DNA of 64,000 bases from positions 19,247 through 83,246 of the forward strand of contig NZ_JAQVCH010000009.1 of the NCBI RefSeq assembly GCF_028689845.1, given 5' to 3'. Numbering within the stretch: the first letter of the stretch is position 1; each line of letters begins with the position of its first letter. Position numbers and translations under genes: made by a program. Below are positions 43,863 to 52,279 of this stretch, piece by piece. Under the pieces are notes generated by a model that saw only the letters and a program-made list of their open reading frames with translations, searched no databases and was not told where the DNA came from. Source of the stretch: Flavobacterium sp. GTDB taxonomy: Bacteria > Bacteroidota > Bacteroidia > Flavobacteriales > Flavobacteriaceae.

Positions 43863-44529
43863 ATTTTTCTTTTTCAAACATCAGTTCTTTTACTTTCTCA
43901 GTATCCGGTTTGTTTTTGGTTAGGTTGAACATCGTGCCAAATACTCTATCCCAAAATGTATTACTCACCCCAAATCCTAAATGTTCGTCTTTATAATGAT
44001 GCAACTGGTGATTTCGCCATAGCGGCTGCATGAATTTAAAAGGAGCTTCAAAAGCATGAATGGCATAATGCATTGAAGCATAAGACAAATAACCAATCAT
44101 AAAACCAGGAAAGAAAGCCCAATTATATACACCCAGCACCAAATAATGCAAACTAAAAAGCGTAGTAGACAAAATTAAACTTGGCACTAAAGGCATGAAT
44201 AAACGCTGTCTGTCACGTGGATACTCATGATGGTTACCATGTAAAATATAGGCAATTTTTTTTGTTTTGAGGTTATCGCTCACTAAGTGAAATAAAAACC
44301 GATGAGCCATATATTCAAAAAAAGTCCAATAAAAGATACCTGCAATAAACAAGAGCACCATTTGAATCAATTCTATTTTATAAACGGTGTGAGCTCGATA
44401 AAGTAAATAGCTTAAAATTGGAATATAAATTCCCCAAATTACACTAGGTTTTGTTTTGGTTAACATTTCCAAAAAATCACTCTTAAAAAGCCTAGCTTGA
44501 CCTGTATTTTTAATTCCTCTTGGTCTCAT
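43861..44529 (-). CDS. Fatty acid hydroxylase/sterol desaturase superfamily protein
   Basis: Membrane di-iron oxygenase of 222 residues. Histidine clusters: HRFLFHLVSDN, then LHGNHHEYPRDRQRLFMP, HYAIHAF, and NHQLHHYKDEHLGFGVSNTFWD. This order of HxxxH and HxxHH motifs is that of the FA2H/Scs7-like fatty acid 2-hydroxylase branch, with four or so membrane segments between. It may hydroxylate acyl chains of sphingolipids or other envelope lipids; that is inference. A TATTTTTG -7-like element lies at 44571-44578 (minus strand). The fabH gene upstream is on the same strand but separated by 96 bp. Confidence 0.88.
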   Translation of the reverse strand: MRPRGIKNTGQARLFKSDFLEMLTKTKPSVIWGIYIPILSYLLYRAHTVYKIELIQMVLLFIAGIFYWTFFEYMAHRFLFHLVSDNLKTKKIAYILHGNHHEYPRDRQRLFMPLVPSLILSTTLFSLHYLVLGVYNWAFFPGFMIGYLSYASMHYAIHAFEAPFKFMQPLWRNHQLHHYKDEHLGFGVSNTFWDRVFGTMFNLTKNKPDTEKVKELMFEKEK

Positions 44530-44625
44530 TATAATAAAATTCTATCGAAATATTCTTCTTATTAATTTTACAAAAATATTAAAAGTCTAAACTAAACGAA
44601 AAAACTTGTTGATCTTAGGGTTAAC

Positions 44626-45636
44626 TTACCACTTAATAATTACGCTTCCCCATGTAAATCCACTGCCAAAAGCCGCCAAAACAACTATATCGTCTTTTTT
44701 AATTCTTCCTTGTTCCCAAGCTTCTGTTAAGGCAATCGGAATTGAAGCAGCTGTTGTGTTTCCGTATTTTTGAATATTGTTAAAAACTTGTTCGTCTTGT
44801 AGTTTAAACTTATGCTGAATAAATTGTGATATTCTTAAATTCGCTTGATGCGGAATCAGTAAATTAATGTCGGCCACGGTTAACTGATTTGCTTCTAAAC
44901 CTTCATTTATAACTTCACTAAATCGAACCACCGCATTTTTAAACACGAATTGGCCGTTCATGTGTGGAAAATAACTTTCGTCTTCTGGATTATTATCGTT
45001 TAAAATATCTGTAATCCAACGACCTCCCATTCCAGGAGCTACTACAGCTAATTCTTCTGCATGTTGTCCTTCAGAATGCAAATGCGTAGAAAGAATTCCT
45101 TTTGTGGTATCTTCTTCTCTTGAAAGAATGGCCGCTCCTGCCCCATCACCAAAAATCACCGAAACGCCTCGTCCGCGAGTTGTCATATCTAAACCATACG
45201 ATTGTAATTCAGAACCAATGACTAAGATATTTTGATACATACCCGATTTAATATATTGGTCTGCAATAGAAACAGCATAGACAAATCCGGAACATTGATT
45301 TCGAATATCTAAAGCTCCAACCGTTTTTAATCCTAAATCACGTTGCACTAAAACGCCTGGACCTGGAAAATAATAATCAGGACTTAAAGTGGCAAAAATG
45401 ATAAAATCAATGGCTTCTTTTGCTATTCCGGCTCTTTCAATGGCAATTTTTGCGGCTTTCACACCCATTGAAGTGGTAGAATTGCCATCTCCTTTTACTA
45501 CATGTCGTCTTTCTTGAATACCTGTTCGCTCAACAATCCATTCGTTATTTGTATCGATTTTTTGAGACAAATCATCATTGGTAACTACATTTTCAGGCAC
45601 ATAATAACCAAGTCCCGTTATTTTTGAATGATACAT
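44626..45636 (-). CDS. fabH: 3-oxoacyl-ACP synthase III family protein
   Basis: KAS III condensing enzyme that starts fatty acid chains from an acyl-CoA and malonyl-ACP. The catalytic triad is complete: Cys115 in IRNQCSGFVYAVSIADQYI, His263 in LLIPHQANLRIS and Asn293 in QKYGNTTAASIPIAL. Also present: GDGAGAAIL and the terminal AFGSGFTWGSVII. The 336-residue length is normal. The active-site Cys is preceded by RNQ rather than the more common NAA, as in the branch of KAS III-like proteins that includes secondary-metabolite or lipid-specific versions. The gene may therefore not be the cell's main fabH; its position beside a fatty acid hydroxylase fits a lipid role. Confidence 0.88.
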   Translation of the reverse strand: MYHSKITGLGYYVPENVVTNDDLSQKIDTNNEWIVERTGIQERRHVVKGDGNSTTSMGVKAAKIAIERAGIAKEAIDFIIFATLSPDYYFPGPGVLVQRDLGLKTVGALDIRNQCSGFVYAVSIADQYIKSGMYQNILVIGSELQSYGLDMTTRGRGVSVIFGDGAGAAILSREEDTTKGILSTHLHSEGQHAEELAVVAPGMGGRWITDILNDNNPEDESYFPHMNGQFVFKNAVVRFSEVINEGLEANQLTVADINLLIPHQANLRISQFIQHKFKLQDEQVFNNIQKYGNTTAASIPIALTEAWEQGRIKKDDIVVLAAFGSGFTWGSVIIKW

Positions 45637-45797
45637 ATATTCTTATTTTAATAAATTTAGTAGTACAAATTTAGCAATCTTTTAAAAAGAACTGCTAAAA
45701 TGAATTTAAATTTAAAAATAATCAAAATTTCAATACCAATTAAAGTTTTGGCATTCTTATTGATTCATTCTAACAGATTTAGCATTTTGTTAAGAGC

Positions 45798-45825
45798 TTT
45801 GTCTGACTGAAAATCTATATCTTTG
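45798..45825 (+). promoter_or_regulatory. Likely promoter for the secreted protein gene at 45843
   Basis: TTTG (45798-45801), a 16-nt spacer (shorter than usual), then TATCTTTG (45818-45825), 17 bp before the ATG. Confidence 0.5.
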
Positions 45826-45842
45826 AATCGAAAATAAAACGA

Positions 45843-46469
45843 ATGAGACTTTTCTTCACGATACTATTTGCTTTAATTTTGCCTGCTTTGGCTTTGGCAC
45901 AATTTGATAATGCCACAAAATCTTCTACTTTTGGTAGTAGCTTTGGCGTTACGCCTAGTAAAACAAAAAGTTCTATATTTTTACCCGAAAATTCACCAAG
46001 TTCTGAACCGGATACGCGTCCGCTTCGGGAAGAAAAGAAAATTGATTTAACCGAGCAAACTGATTTTATCAAGAAGAAATTTGAAGTAAAACCCAATTTC
46101 TTAACGGGCGAAGCGGATATGAAAGATGAATATAAACGTGGAAAATATTTTGGCGATTTTAGAAGTAAATCTAAATTTATTAAAGTGATGTGTCGTGATC
46201 ATGAAGCCGTAGATGGCGATCGCGTGCGGATTATTTTAAACGACCAAGTGGTAGAAAACAGTATTTTTTTATCGGAATCGTTTAAAGTTTTTTTTATTGA
46301 ACTTCAACCTGGATTTAACAATTTAGAATTCTTAGCGTTAAATCAAGGTGAGTCTGGCCCCAATACGGCTCAATTTGTGGTGGTTGATGAGTTTGGAACG
46401 GTCATTTTATCAGATATTTGGAATTTAGCTACAGGTGCAAAAGCATCGCTGATTGTAGTTAAAGAGTAA
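45843..46469 (+). CDS. Secreted protein of unknown function, 208 aa
   Basis: Signal peptide residues 1-19 (FTILFALILPALALAQ). A low-complexity Ser/Thr/Pro region follows (NATKSSTFGSSFGVTPSKT). The folded C-terminal half (about 95-208) starts at KRGKYFGDFRSKSKFIKVMC and contains HEAVDGDRVRIILNDQVVE and PGFNNLEFLALNQGESGPNT. It is likely an all-beta domain. I recognise the pattern from flavobacterial secreted proteins but cannot name a family. There is no T9SS sorting domain at the end. The S9 peptidase gene follows after about 90 bp in the same direction. Confidence 0.78.
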   Translation: MRLFFTILFALILPALALAQFDNATKSSTFGSSFGVTPSKTKSSIFLPENSPSSEPDTRPLREEKKIDLTEQTDFIKKKFEVKPNFLTGEADMKDEYKRGKYFGDFRSKSKFIKVMCRDHEAVDGDRVRIILNDQVVENSIFLSESFKVFFIELQPGFNNLEFLALNQGESGPNTAQFVVVDEFGTVILSDIWNLATGAKASLIVVKE

Positions 46470-46559
46470 AATCAACTTCCTTTTCGATTTAACATTTTTT
46501 TTAGCTTTTGACGTGGTTTTATGTGCTATTTTAGACACCTTATTTCTAACTATCACGCC

Positions 46560-48965
46560 ATGAAAAGCAAACTTCTTCTGTTATTATTTCTAGGTTCATT
46601 TGTTTATGGACAAGAAAACCTTAGTTATCAAAAGCCTCCTCAAGAAATCTTAACATTAGCCGATTATGAGCGTGCACCCTCCGTTTCTATTTCTGCCAAT
46701 AAAGAATACATGCTGCTGTCTTATCGAAATACGTATAAAACTTTAGATGATTTAAATCAAGAAGAGATGCGTTTAGGTGGACTAAGGATTAATCCTGTTA
46801 CTAATATTTCGAGTACTGTTACCTACATCAATAATTTAAAAATTAGAAAGCTAACCGACAAAAACGAAATTCAAGTAAAAGGATTGCCAGAAAATTCGAG
46901 AATCAGTAATTTGTCGACTTCCATCAATCAAAAGAAAATTGCTTTTTCAAACACCACTTCAACTGGAGTTGAATTGTGGGTGATTGATGTGGCCTCTGCT
47001 CAAGCAACTCAACTAACGGAAGCCACAGTAAATGCCAATATGGGAAATCCGTTTAGCTGGTTTACTGACAACGAACATATTTTAGTGCGAATGTTGGTTA
47101 AAAACAGACCCGCTTTAATTGATGAGAAGAAAGATTTGCCAACTGGCCCTATTGTTTCCTCAGGTGATGGAAGCGTTTCGCAAAATAGAACGTATCAAGA
47201 TTTGTTGAAAAACCCATCGGATGAACAAAACTTTGAAACTTTAGTGACTTCTGAACTTTATAAAATTTCAATTACCGGAAAAGCTTCTCTTTTTATGAAA
47301 GCCGATATGTATTCTGAAGAAAGTATTTCGCCAGACGGAAATTTTATTATGATTTCTACTATCGAAAAACCATTTTCTTATATCGTTCCGCTCAATCGAT
47401 TTCCGGAAAAAACAGTTGTGTGTGACAAAGACGGGAAAGAAATTAAAGTTGTGAATCAAACGCCGTTAATCGAAGTGATGCCCAAAGGGTTTTCTTCTAC
47501 TCGAAAAGGAAAAAGAAGCTTCGCTTGGCGAAATGACAAACCAGCTACTTTATATTTTGTGGAAGCGTTAGATGAAGGTGATCAGGCAAAAAAAGTTGAG
47601 TTTAGAGATGAATTATTTGTTTGGGACGCTCCGTTTATCAACGAACCCACTTCTTTAATGAAAATGAACCAACGTTATGCCGGAATTCAATGGGGTGATG
47701 AAACGACCGCAATTGTAATGGACAGATGGTATGACACCCGTAACATGAAAACTTATTTATTGAATCCTTCAAAAGCTAACCAAAAGGCTCAAGTGATTTT
47801 TGAACGCAATTATCAAGATATTTATGCCGATCAGGGAAGTTTTGAAACTAAAAAAAATGAATTTGGAAAATATGTTTTACTACTCGAAAACAATTCGGCT
47901 TATTTAATCGGACAGGGATTTACTAAAGAAGGTCAATTTCCGTTTATTGATGAATTAAATTTGAGAACCTTAAAAACTAAACGCCTTTATCAATCGGCTT
48001 ATACGGATAAGAAAGAAGATATTATATCGTTTGAAGATGTTAAAAAAGGAGAAGCCTTGGTGATGATTCAATCTAAAAATGAGTATCCTAATTATTACTT
48101 TAGAAACCTTAAAGGGAAAGTAAAATTAACACAATTGACCTCTTTTAAAAATCCGTTTGAAAGTATTAAAAATGTGTATAAAGAAGTTATTAAATATAAA
48201 CGGAAAGATGGTGTTGAATTATCCGGAACTCTTTATCTACCTGCAGGTTATGACCGTAGTAAGAAAGAAAAATTACCTTTATTAATTTGGGCTTATCCCA
48301 CCGAATTTAAAGATAAAAATTCGGCTGGACAAAACAGCAAAAACGAAAATCAATTTACCTTCCCAAGTTATGGTTCTTTTATTTATTGGGTTACCCGCGG
48401 TTATGCTGTTTTAGACAATGCTTCTTTTCCTATTATTGGAGAAGGAACTGCTGAACCTAACGATACGTTTATTGAACAGTTAGTGGCCAATGGTGAAGCG
48501 GCGATTGATGCCGTAGATAAATTAGGCTATATTAATCGTAAAAAAGTAGCGGTTGGCGGACATTCGTATGGGGCATTTATGACCGCTAATTTATTAACTC
48601 ATTCTAACTTATTTGCGTGCGGAATTGCACGAAGTGGAGCCTACAACCGCACCTTAACTCCGTTTGGTTTTCAGAGTGAGCAACGAAACTATTGGGATGT
48701 ACCCGCGGTTTACAACACCATGTCGCCTTTTATGAATGCCACTAAAATGAAAACGCCTTTATTGTTAACACATGGTGAGGCAGATAATAATCCGGGTACT
48801 TTTACGCTACAAACCGAACGTTATTTTCAAGCTTTAAAGAACTTGGGTGCTCCGGTTAGAATGGTTATTTTACCCAAAGAAAGTCATGGTTATGTGGCCA
48901 AAGAAAACATTTTACATTTGCTTTGGGAACAAGATCAATTTTTGGAGAAATATTTGAAGAATTAG
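46560..48965 (+). CDS. Exported S9 family peptidase (prolyl oligopeptidase-like)
   Basis: Periplasmic peptidase of 801 residues from ATG 46560, where the signal peptide begins (MKSKLLLLLFLGSFVYGQ). An upstream in-frame ATG (46521) adds 13 non-signal residues. The N-terminal beta-propeller (about 40-560) carries PSVSISANKEYMLL and SPDGNFIMIS-like strands. The C-terminal alpha/beta-hydrolase domain has the nucleophile Ser in VAVGGHSYGAFMTANLL, the Asp in LLTHGEADNNPGTF and His in LPKESHGYVAKEN. The arrangement fits the S9C/D-type dipeptidyl or glutamyl peptidases of Bacteroidota. Confidence 0.93.
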   Translation: MKSKLLLLLFLGSFVYGQENLSYQKPPQEILTLADYERAPSVSISANKEYMLLSYRNTYKTLDDLNQEEMRLGGLRINPVTNISSTVTYINNLKIRKLTDKNEIQVKGLPENSRISNLSTSINQKKIAFSNTTSTGVELWVIDVASAQATQLTEATVNANMGNPFSWFTDNEHILVRMLVKNRPALIDEKKDLPTGPIVSSGDGSVSQNRTYQDLLKNPSDEQNFETLVTSELYKISITGKASLFMKADMYSEESISPDGNFIMISTIEKPFSYIVPLNRFPEKTVVCDKDGKEIKVVNQTPLIEVMPKGFSSTRKGKRSFAWRNDKPATLYFVEALDEGDQAKKVEFRDELFVWDAPFINEPTSLMKMNQRYAGIQWGDETTAIVMDRWYDTRNMKTYLLNPSKANQKAQVIFERNYQDIYADQGSFETKKNEFGKYVLLLENNSAYLIGQGFTKEGQFPFIDELNLRTLKTKRLYQSAYTDKKEDIISFEDVKKGEALVMIQSKNEYPNYYFRNLKGKVKLTQLTSFKNPFESIKNVYKEVIKYKRKDGVELSGTLYLPAGYDRSKKEKLPLLIWAYPTEFKDKNSAGQNSKNENQFTFPSYGSFIYWVTRGYAVLDNASFPIIGEGTAEPNDTFIEQLVANGEAAIDAVDKLGYINRKKVAVGGHSYGAFMTANLLTHSNLFACGIARSGAYNRTLTPFGFQSEQRNYWDVPAVYNTMSPFMNATKMKTPLLLTHGEADNNPGTFTLQTERYFQALKNLGAPVRMVILPKESHGYVAKENILHLLWEQDQFLEKYLKN

Positions 48966-48989
48966 AGGAAAGAGAAAAGATACTAGATG

Positions 48990-49021
48990 AACCCCAAAGT
49001 TGAAATACTTCGGGGTTTTTT
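48990..49021 (+). terminator. Terminator after the S9 peptidase gene
   Basis: AACCCC (48990-48995) pairs with GGGGTT (49012-49017), with further AAGT/ACTT pairing inside, then a T run. Confidence 0.8.
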
Positions 49022-49049
49022 GTTTTTATGTTGGGCTTCGGACAATTTT

Positions 49050-49988
49050 TTATTGAAATTTTTTATCTAAGCAAAGCTCGTGGTCGGGATATAATGGGAC
49101 TTCGCTTTCTAAGTAAAGGACACCTTCTGGGTAATTGGTTTCGATTAGGTAATGGTTTCCACGGAAATAACTTTTGGAAACGGTTACTTTTAATTTTGAT
49201 ATCTTAACTTCTTTTAATTGATGCGGAAACAGGAGCATTGGCTTTTTCTGGTCGAAATAATGGCCTGGGATTTCGTTTATTTCTCCAAATAAAGAGGCGA
49301 CATATTTAGACGGTGGGTTTGAAAACAATGCCGTTGGATTGGCGTGAACGATTCGTTTTCCGTTTTGTAAAACCAAGACTTTATCTGCAAAAGAAAGCAC
49401 ATCAGTACTGTCGTGTGTGGCAACAATGGTGGTGATTTCTTTTTGCTTAAGGTAGGCAAATAGTTTGCGGCGAAGGCTATTTTTTAGGAAGTTGTCGATG
49501 TGGCTAAAAGGCTCGTCGAGCAAAAGAACTTCTGGTTCTAAGGCAAGCACACGAGCCAAGGCAACCCGCTGCATTTGTCCGCCACTGAGGTATTTTGCTT
49601 TGGTGTTTGCGTAGTCGGACATTTCGACGATTTCTAACAGTTCGTCAATGCGTTGTTGTTTTTCTTCTGGGTAGAAGTTAGAAAGGTATTTTCCGACATT
49701 TTCTGCTACGGTGATGAAGGGCATGAGATCGAAGTCTTGTGCAAGGTATTTCATAAAAGACATTCCGGGAATGAGATTGTATTTTGGTCCTTGTACTTCG
49801 GTTTTGTTCCAGAAAATAGTTCCTTCTTCAAGGTCGTATAAACCATATATGAGTTTTAGAAGCGTGCTTTTGCCACAGCCGCTTTCGCCAATGATTGCTA
49901 AGGTTGCTCCTTTGTTTATTGAAAAGGATATGTTTTGAACTGTTTTTTCTTTAAGGTAGGAAAATGCTATTCCGTTGACTTGTAACAT
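49050..49988 (-). CDS. ABC transporter ATP-binding protein with C-terminal extension
   Basis: ATPase subunit without a linked permease in the window. Walker A GESGCGKSTLLKLIYG, Q-loop YLAQDFDLMPFITVAEN, signature KYLSGGQMQRVALARVLAL, Walker B EVLLLDEPFSHID, H-loop VATHDSTDV. The ATPase core ends near residue 225. The remaining 85 residues (HQLKEVKISKLKVTVSKSYFRGNHYLIET) resemble the TOBE-like regulatory domain of importer ATPases such as PotA/FbpC. The substrate is unknown. TATCTTTG on the minus strand (50016-50009) is a likely -7 element. Upstream is the repeat desert. Confidence 0.9.
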   Translation of the reverse strand: MLQVNGIAFSYLKEKTVQNISFSINKGATLAIIGESGCGKSTLLKLIYGLYDLEEGTIFWNKTEVQGPKYNLIPGMSFMKYLAQDFDLMPFITVAENVGKYLSNFYPEEKQQRIDELLEIVEMSDYANTKAKYLSGGQMQRVALARVLALEPEVLLLDEPFSHIDNFLKNSLRRKLFAYLKQKEITTIVATHDSTDVLSFADKVLVLQNGKRIVHANPTALFSNPPSKYVASLFGEINEIPGHYFDQKKPMLLFPHQLKEVKISKLKVTVSKSYFRGNHYLIETNYPEGVLYLESEVPLYPDHELCLDKKFQ

Positions 49989-50100
49989 GAATTGGGTTTG
50001 GGTTTGTGCAAAGATAAGAAAAGGGTTGTGAGTTTTGAGTTATGAGTTATGAGTGGCTGAGGAGTTGAGGGGGATGTGGTATTGGATTAGAAGAAAGGTG

Positions 50101-50232
50101 TGTTTCGGATGCTTCATGGGGCAATTAGGCAACGAAATGTGGCAATTCTGGTGCTTCATGAGACATTTTGGATGCTTCATGGGCTTCTCATGTGACTTCA
50201 TGTCCTATTTTTGTAACATCATGTCCTATTTT
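50101..50232 (+). repeat. 21-bp tandem minisatellite, six units
   Basis: A GCTTCATG-type core recurs at exactly 21-bp steps: 50111, 50132 (degenerate), 50153, 50174, 50195 and 50216. The last two units share ATGTCCTATTTT. Because 21 is a multiple of three, the array stays open in one frame (50053-50250) with a heptad pattern around Phe-Met, but there is no independent sign that it is translated. Confidence 0.82.
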
Positions 50233-50370
50233 GGGGAGGGGTTTTTTTAAGTTTCCCATTTTCACGGGAATAATAATTTTAAAGTATTTGATTATTTAAT
50301 TTTCTTTAATTAGTCAATTCAGTTTTTAGTTTTTTATTCTTTAGTTCTTTAGTTTTTTGATTTAAAGAAA

Positions 50371-50505
50371 AACCACACGAAAGGATTCATGCGGTCAATT
50401 CTTTTAAGTTAAGAGATAATCTTCTTGATTTTGTCATTCCGACGAAGGAGGAATCTCCCCAAGTTGCTCCTTTTTGCTGAGATTCCTCCTTCGTCGGAAT
50501 GACAA
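50371..50505 (+). repeat. 135-bp palindromic element, copy 1
   Basis: Begins AACCACACGAAAGGATTCAT. The right end is a perfect 27-bp inverted repeat: arms 50431-50457 and 50479-50505, loop 50458-50478. Copy 2 lies exactly 480 bp downstream with four mismatches that I counted by eye. There is no open frame or transposase. Confidence 0.9.
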
Positions 50506-50546
50506 AGCGAACAGAAAGAATAGGTATCGAAGCATGAGAAAAATCC

Positions 50547-50640
50547 GTGAGTATCCGCTAAATCCATTCAATCCGTGTTCCATCCTACACAGAAAAAAAT
50601 ACGCGAGTATCCGTCGCAGCTATAAATCCGTGTTCCATCC
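50547..50640 (+). repeat. Imperfect duplication of about 55 bp
   Basis: GAGTATCCG at 50549-50557 recurs at 50605-50613, and ATCCGTGTTCCATCC at 50571-50585 recurs at 50626-50640. The offsets of 55-56 bp indicate two diverged copies of one unit. Confidence 0.7.
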
Positions 50641-50693
50641 CACAAAAAATCAACAATCAACAATCGTTAATCAGCAATCGTTAATCATTCTGC

Positions 50694-50748
50694 TTGTCAT
50701 TACGTTTTGCTGAGATTCCTCCTTCGTCGGAATGACAACAAAACCGCT
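50694..50748 (+). repeat. Remnant of the palindromic element (right arm only)
   Basis: The right arm (50712-50738) is identical to that of the full copies. A TTGTCATT fragment of the left arm remains just before it. It shares the flanking ACAACAAAACCG with copy 2 but not copy 1, so the left part was probably deleted. Confidence 0.8.
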
Positions 50749-50850
50749 TAACATACTGACATTGTTAGTGCGGTTGCGGTGAAATCGAATCATAAACTAA
50801 AAAGTTTAATAAAACCAAATGAATAATTTAGTAGATTTGATGTGAAGTGC

Positions 50851-50985
50851 AACCACACGAAAGGATTCATGCGGTCAATTTTTATAAGTTAAGAGATAAT
50901 CTTCATGATTTTGTCATTCCGACGAAGGAGGAATCTCCCCAAGTTGCTCCTTTTTGTTGAGATTCCTCCTTCGTCGGAATGACAA
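50851..50985 (+). repeat. 135-bp palindromic element, copy 2
   Basis: Same boundaries and structure as copy 1, with arms 50911-50937 and 50959-50985 around a 21-nt loop. By eye about 97 percent identical to copy 1; the differences lie outside the arms. The insertion lies upstream of the ArsC/Spx-like gene. Confidence 0.9.
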
Positions 50986-51174
50986 CAAAACCGTTTGAAC
51001 CAGCGGGAGGAACAGTATAGCAAATGTAATTGAAGGAGAAGCGTTATGGTGTGAACTAAATGTAGTATCTTAGTGATTATTTAAAATGTGCAACTTGTCA
51101 TCGTATAAAAGACTTAAATAAGGTGCTGTGGGCAATTTTAGATAACCTAACTAACGTGATACTAATTACAATCA

Positions 51175-51540
51175 ATGGGAGAAATAGCCACCTCAATCAG
51201 ACAAATAACCTTGTTTTACAATTCTAAATGCGTGATAGCAAGTCAAACTTTGGCGTATGCCAAAGCATCTGGTGTTGCCGTTTTAGACATTGATATTTTA
51301 AAAACACCACTAACGGGAACTCAAATTGTAGAACTTGCACAGCGATTAAAGATTACTGTAGCTGATCTTGTAAACCAAGAACTACCCGATTATAAAGCTG
51401 CTTTTGAACCTCACAATTATTCGACGAATGATTGGATAAAAATGATTCAGAATAATCCAGAGCTAATGAAACAGCCTATCGCTTTGCGAGGTGATTTTAC
51501 AATTTTAGTTAAAACTCCTACTGATATTTTGAAATTATAA
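51175..51540 (+). CDS. ArsC/Spx-like thioredoxin-fold protein
   Basis: A 121-residue protein of the arsenate reductase/Spx superfamily. The N-terminal strand and first helix are QITLFYNSKCVIASQTLAYA, with Cys19 at the position of the family's redox Cys. The C-terminal family motif is NPELMKQPIALRGD, equivalent to the NP-x-L-x-x-RPI stretch. Only this one cysteine is present, so it lacks the second Cys needed for a CxxC cycle. The usual Arg of true arsenate reductases cannot be identified, so arsenate reduction should not be assumed. It follows the repeat desert and has no neighbouring ars genes. Confidence 0.8.
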   Translation: MGEIATSIRQITLFYNSKCVIASQTLAYAKASGVAVLDIDILKTPLTGTQIVELAQRLKITVADLVNQELPDYKAAFEPHNYSTNDWIKMIQNNPELMKQPIALRGDFTILVKTPTDILKL

Positions 51541-51564
51541 GAATCAGTTTTATTCAGTTATGAT

Positions 51565-52044
51565 TTATGTTTTTGTAGTTTTGATAAAGTCACCCGATTT
51601 AGTAAATACTTTTACAACATATTGATCATTGACATAAATTGCGATTTCATAGGTGTTTTCGTCTGTTCCTCTGGTGACTAACAAAGCCTCGACAATTGAA
51701 AAAGCGGGAAAGTTTTTAGCCATGTATTTAATTATTTTGTCTGGAATTTCACTTTTCTCGACTGTTGCGGCAAAGACCAATAGATTTCCATCTTTATCAT
51801 AAACAACCAACGAACTACGGTTGTTGTAGATAAACTTTCCTTTGTAAACCAATTGTTGATTGTATGTGCCCTGATAATTAATATCCCAAACAGGTTCTAT
51901 TGAAGGGAAGTTTTGAGTGAATTTTTCAAGCACTATAATGGGTACACTAATTTCTTGTTTTAATTCTTTTGTACTTTGTGCATTTGTGATTGTTGTATGC
52001 ATTAAAATTATTATGCATAGAATTGTTTTTAAACTAGTTAACAT
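51565..52044 (-). CDS. Exported PepSY-like domain protein
   Basis: Signal peptide residues 1-22 (ILCIIILMHTTITNAQ). The rest carries the pattern of the PepSY-like/DUF2874 domain: VPIIVLEKFTQNFPSIEPVWDI, a beta strand set (YKGKFIYNNRSSLVVYDKDGNLL), then IPDKIIKYMAKNFPAFSIVEAL and NDQYVVKVFTKSGDFIKT. These are two copies of a helix plus beta-hairpin, likely in the periplasm. Function is unknown. It is convergent with the ArsC/Spx-like gene and separated by 235 bp from the AarF gene upstream. Confidence 0.82.
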   Translation of the reverse strand: MLTSLKTILCIIILMHTTITNAQSTKELKQEISVPIIVLEKFTQNFPSIEPVWDINYQGTYNQQLVYKGKFIYNNRSSLVVYDKDGNLLVFAATVEKSEIPDKIIKYMAKNFPAFSIVEALLVTRGTDENTYEIAIYVNDQYVVKVFTKSGDFIKTTKT

Positions 52045-52206
52045 GATGTTATGATTTTACTAAATTTACGCTATTTAATCGACAATAATAAAACAATGCC
52101 CATATAATGGGAAAACTTTATGACGAATACTCTAACTAATTGTAGCTTTATTTAAAAACAAATTTCATTTTTTTTGAGTGCTTATCTACAACACTACTGT
52201 AAAAGA

Positions 52207-52245
52207 ATAAGAGCGGCAATGCTCAACGTGGAGTGCCGCTCTTAT
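52207..52245 (-). terminator. Terminator after the AarF gene
   Basis: A 12-bp stem, ATAAGAGCGGCA (52207-52218) with TGCCGCTCTTAT (52234-52245), contains an inner CTC/GAG pairing. On the minus strand it is followed by TTCTTTT. It is 35 bp downstream of the AarF stop. Confidence 0.75.
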
Positions 52246-52279
52246 CAACCTAACCAATAAATAAACAACCATTTAACAA

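Larger units (their letters stand above)
49989..51174. other. Gene desert of about 1.2 kb filled with repeats
   Basis: Between the ABC ATPase gene and the ArsC/Spx-like gene I see no credible protein gene. It contains, in order: a 21-bp minisatellite (50101-50232), AT-rich sequence, a 135-bp palindromic element, a 55-bp imperfect duplication, a simple repeat of CAATC/GTTAATC words (about 50649-50690), a remnant arm of the same palindromic element, and a second full copy. Short open frames here are made of repeat sequence. Confidence 0.75.

Noticed and set aside
50053..50250. Open frame of 65 codons over the 21-bp minisatellite
   Set aside because: It is open because the 21-bp period is a multiple of three. 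There is no promoter element or family resemblance, so I report it as a repeat and not as a gene.
50474..50713. Open frame of 79 codons on the plus strand
   Set aside because: It runs through the right arm of the palindromic element, the 55-bp duplication and simple repeats. Its composition follows those repeats, so it is not a credible protein gene.
50371..50985. CRISPR array
   Set aside because: Only two full copies, 480 bp apart, with no short regular spacers and no cas genes. The arms are long inverted repeats, not CRISPR direct repeats.
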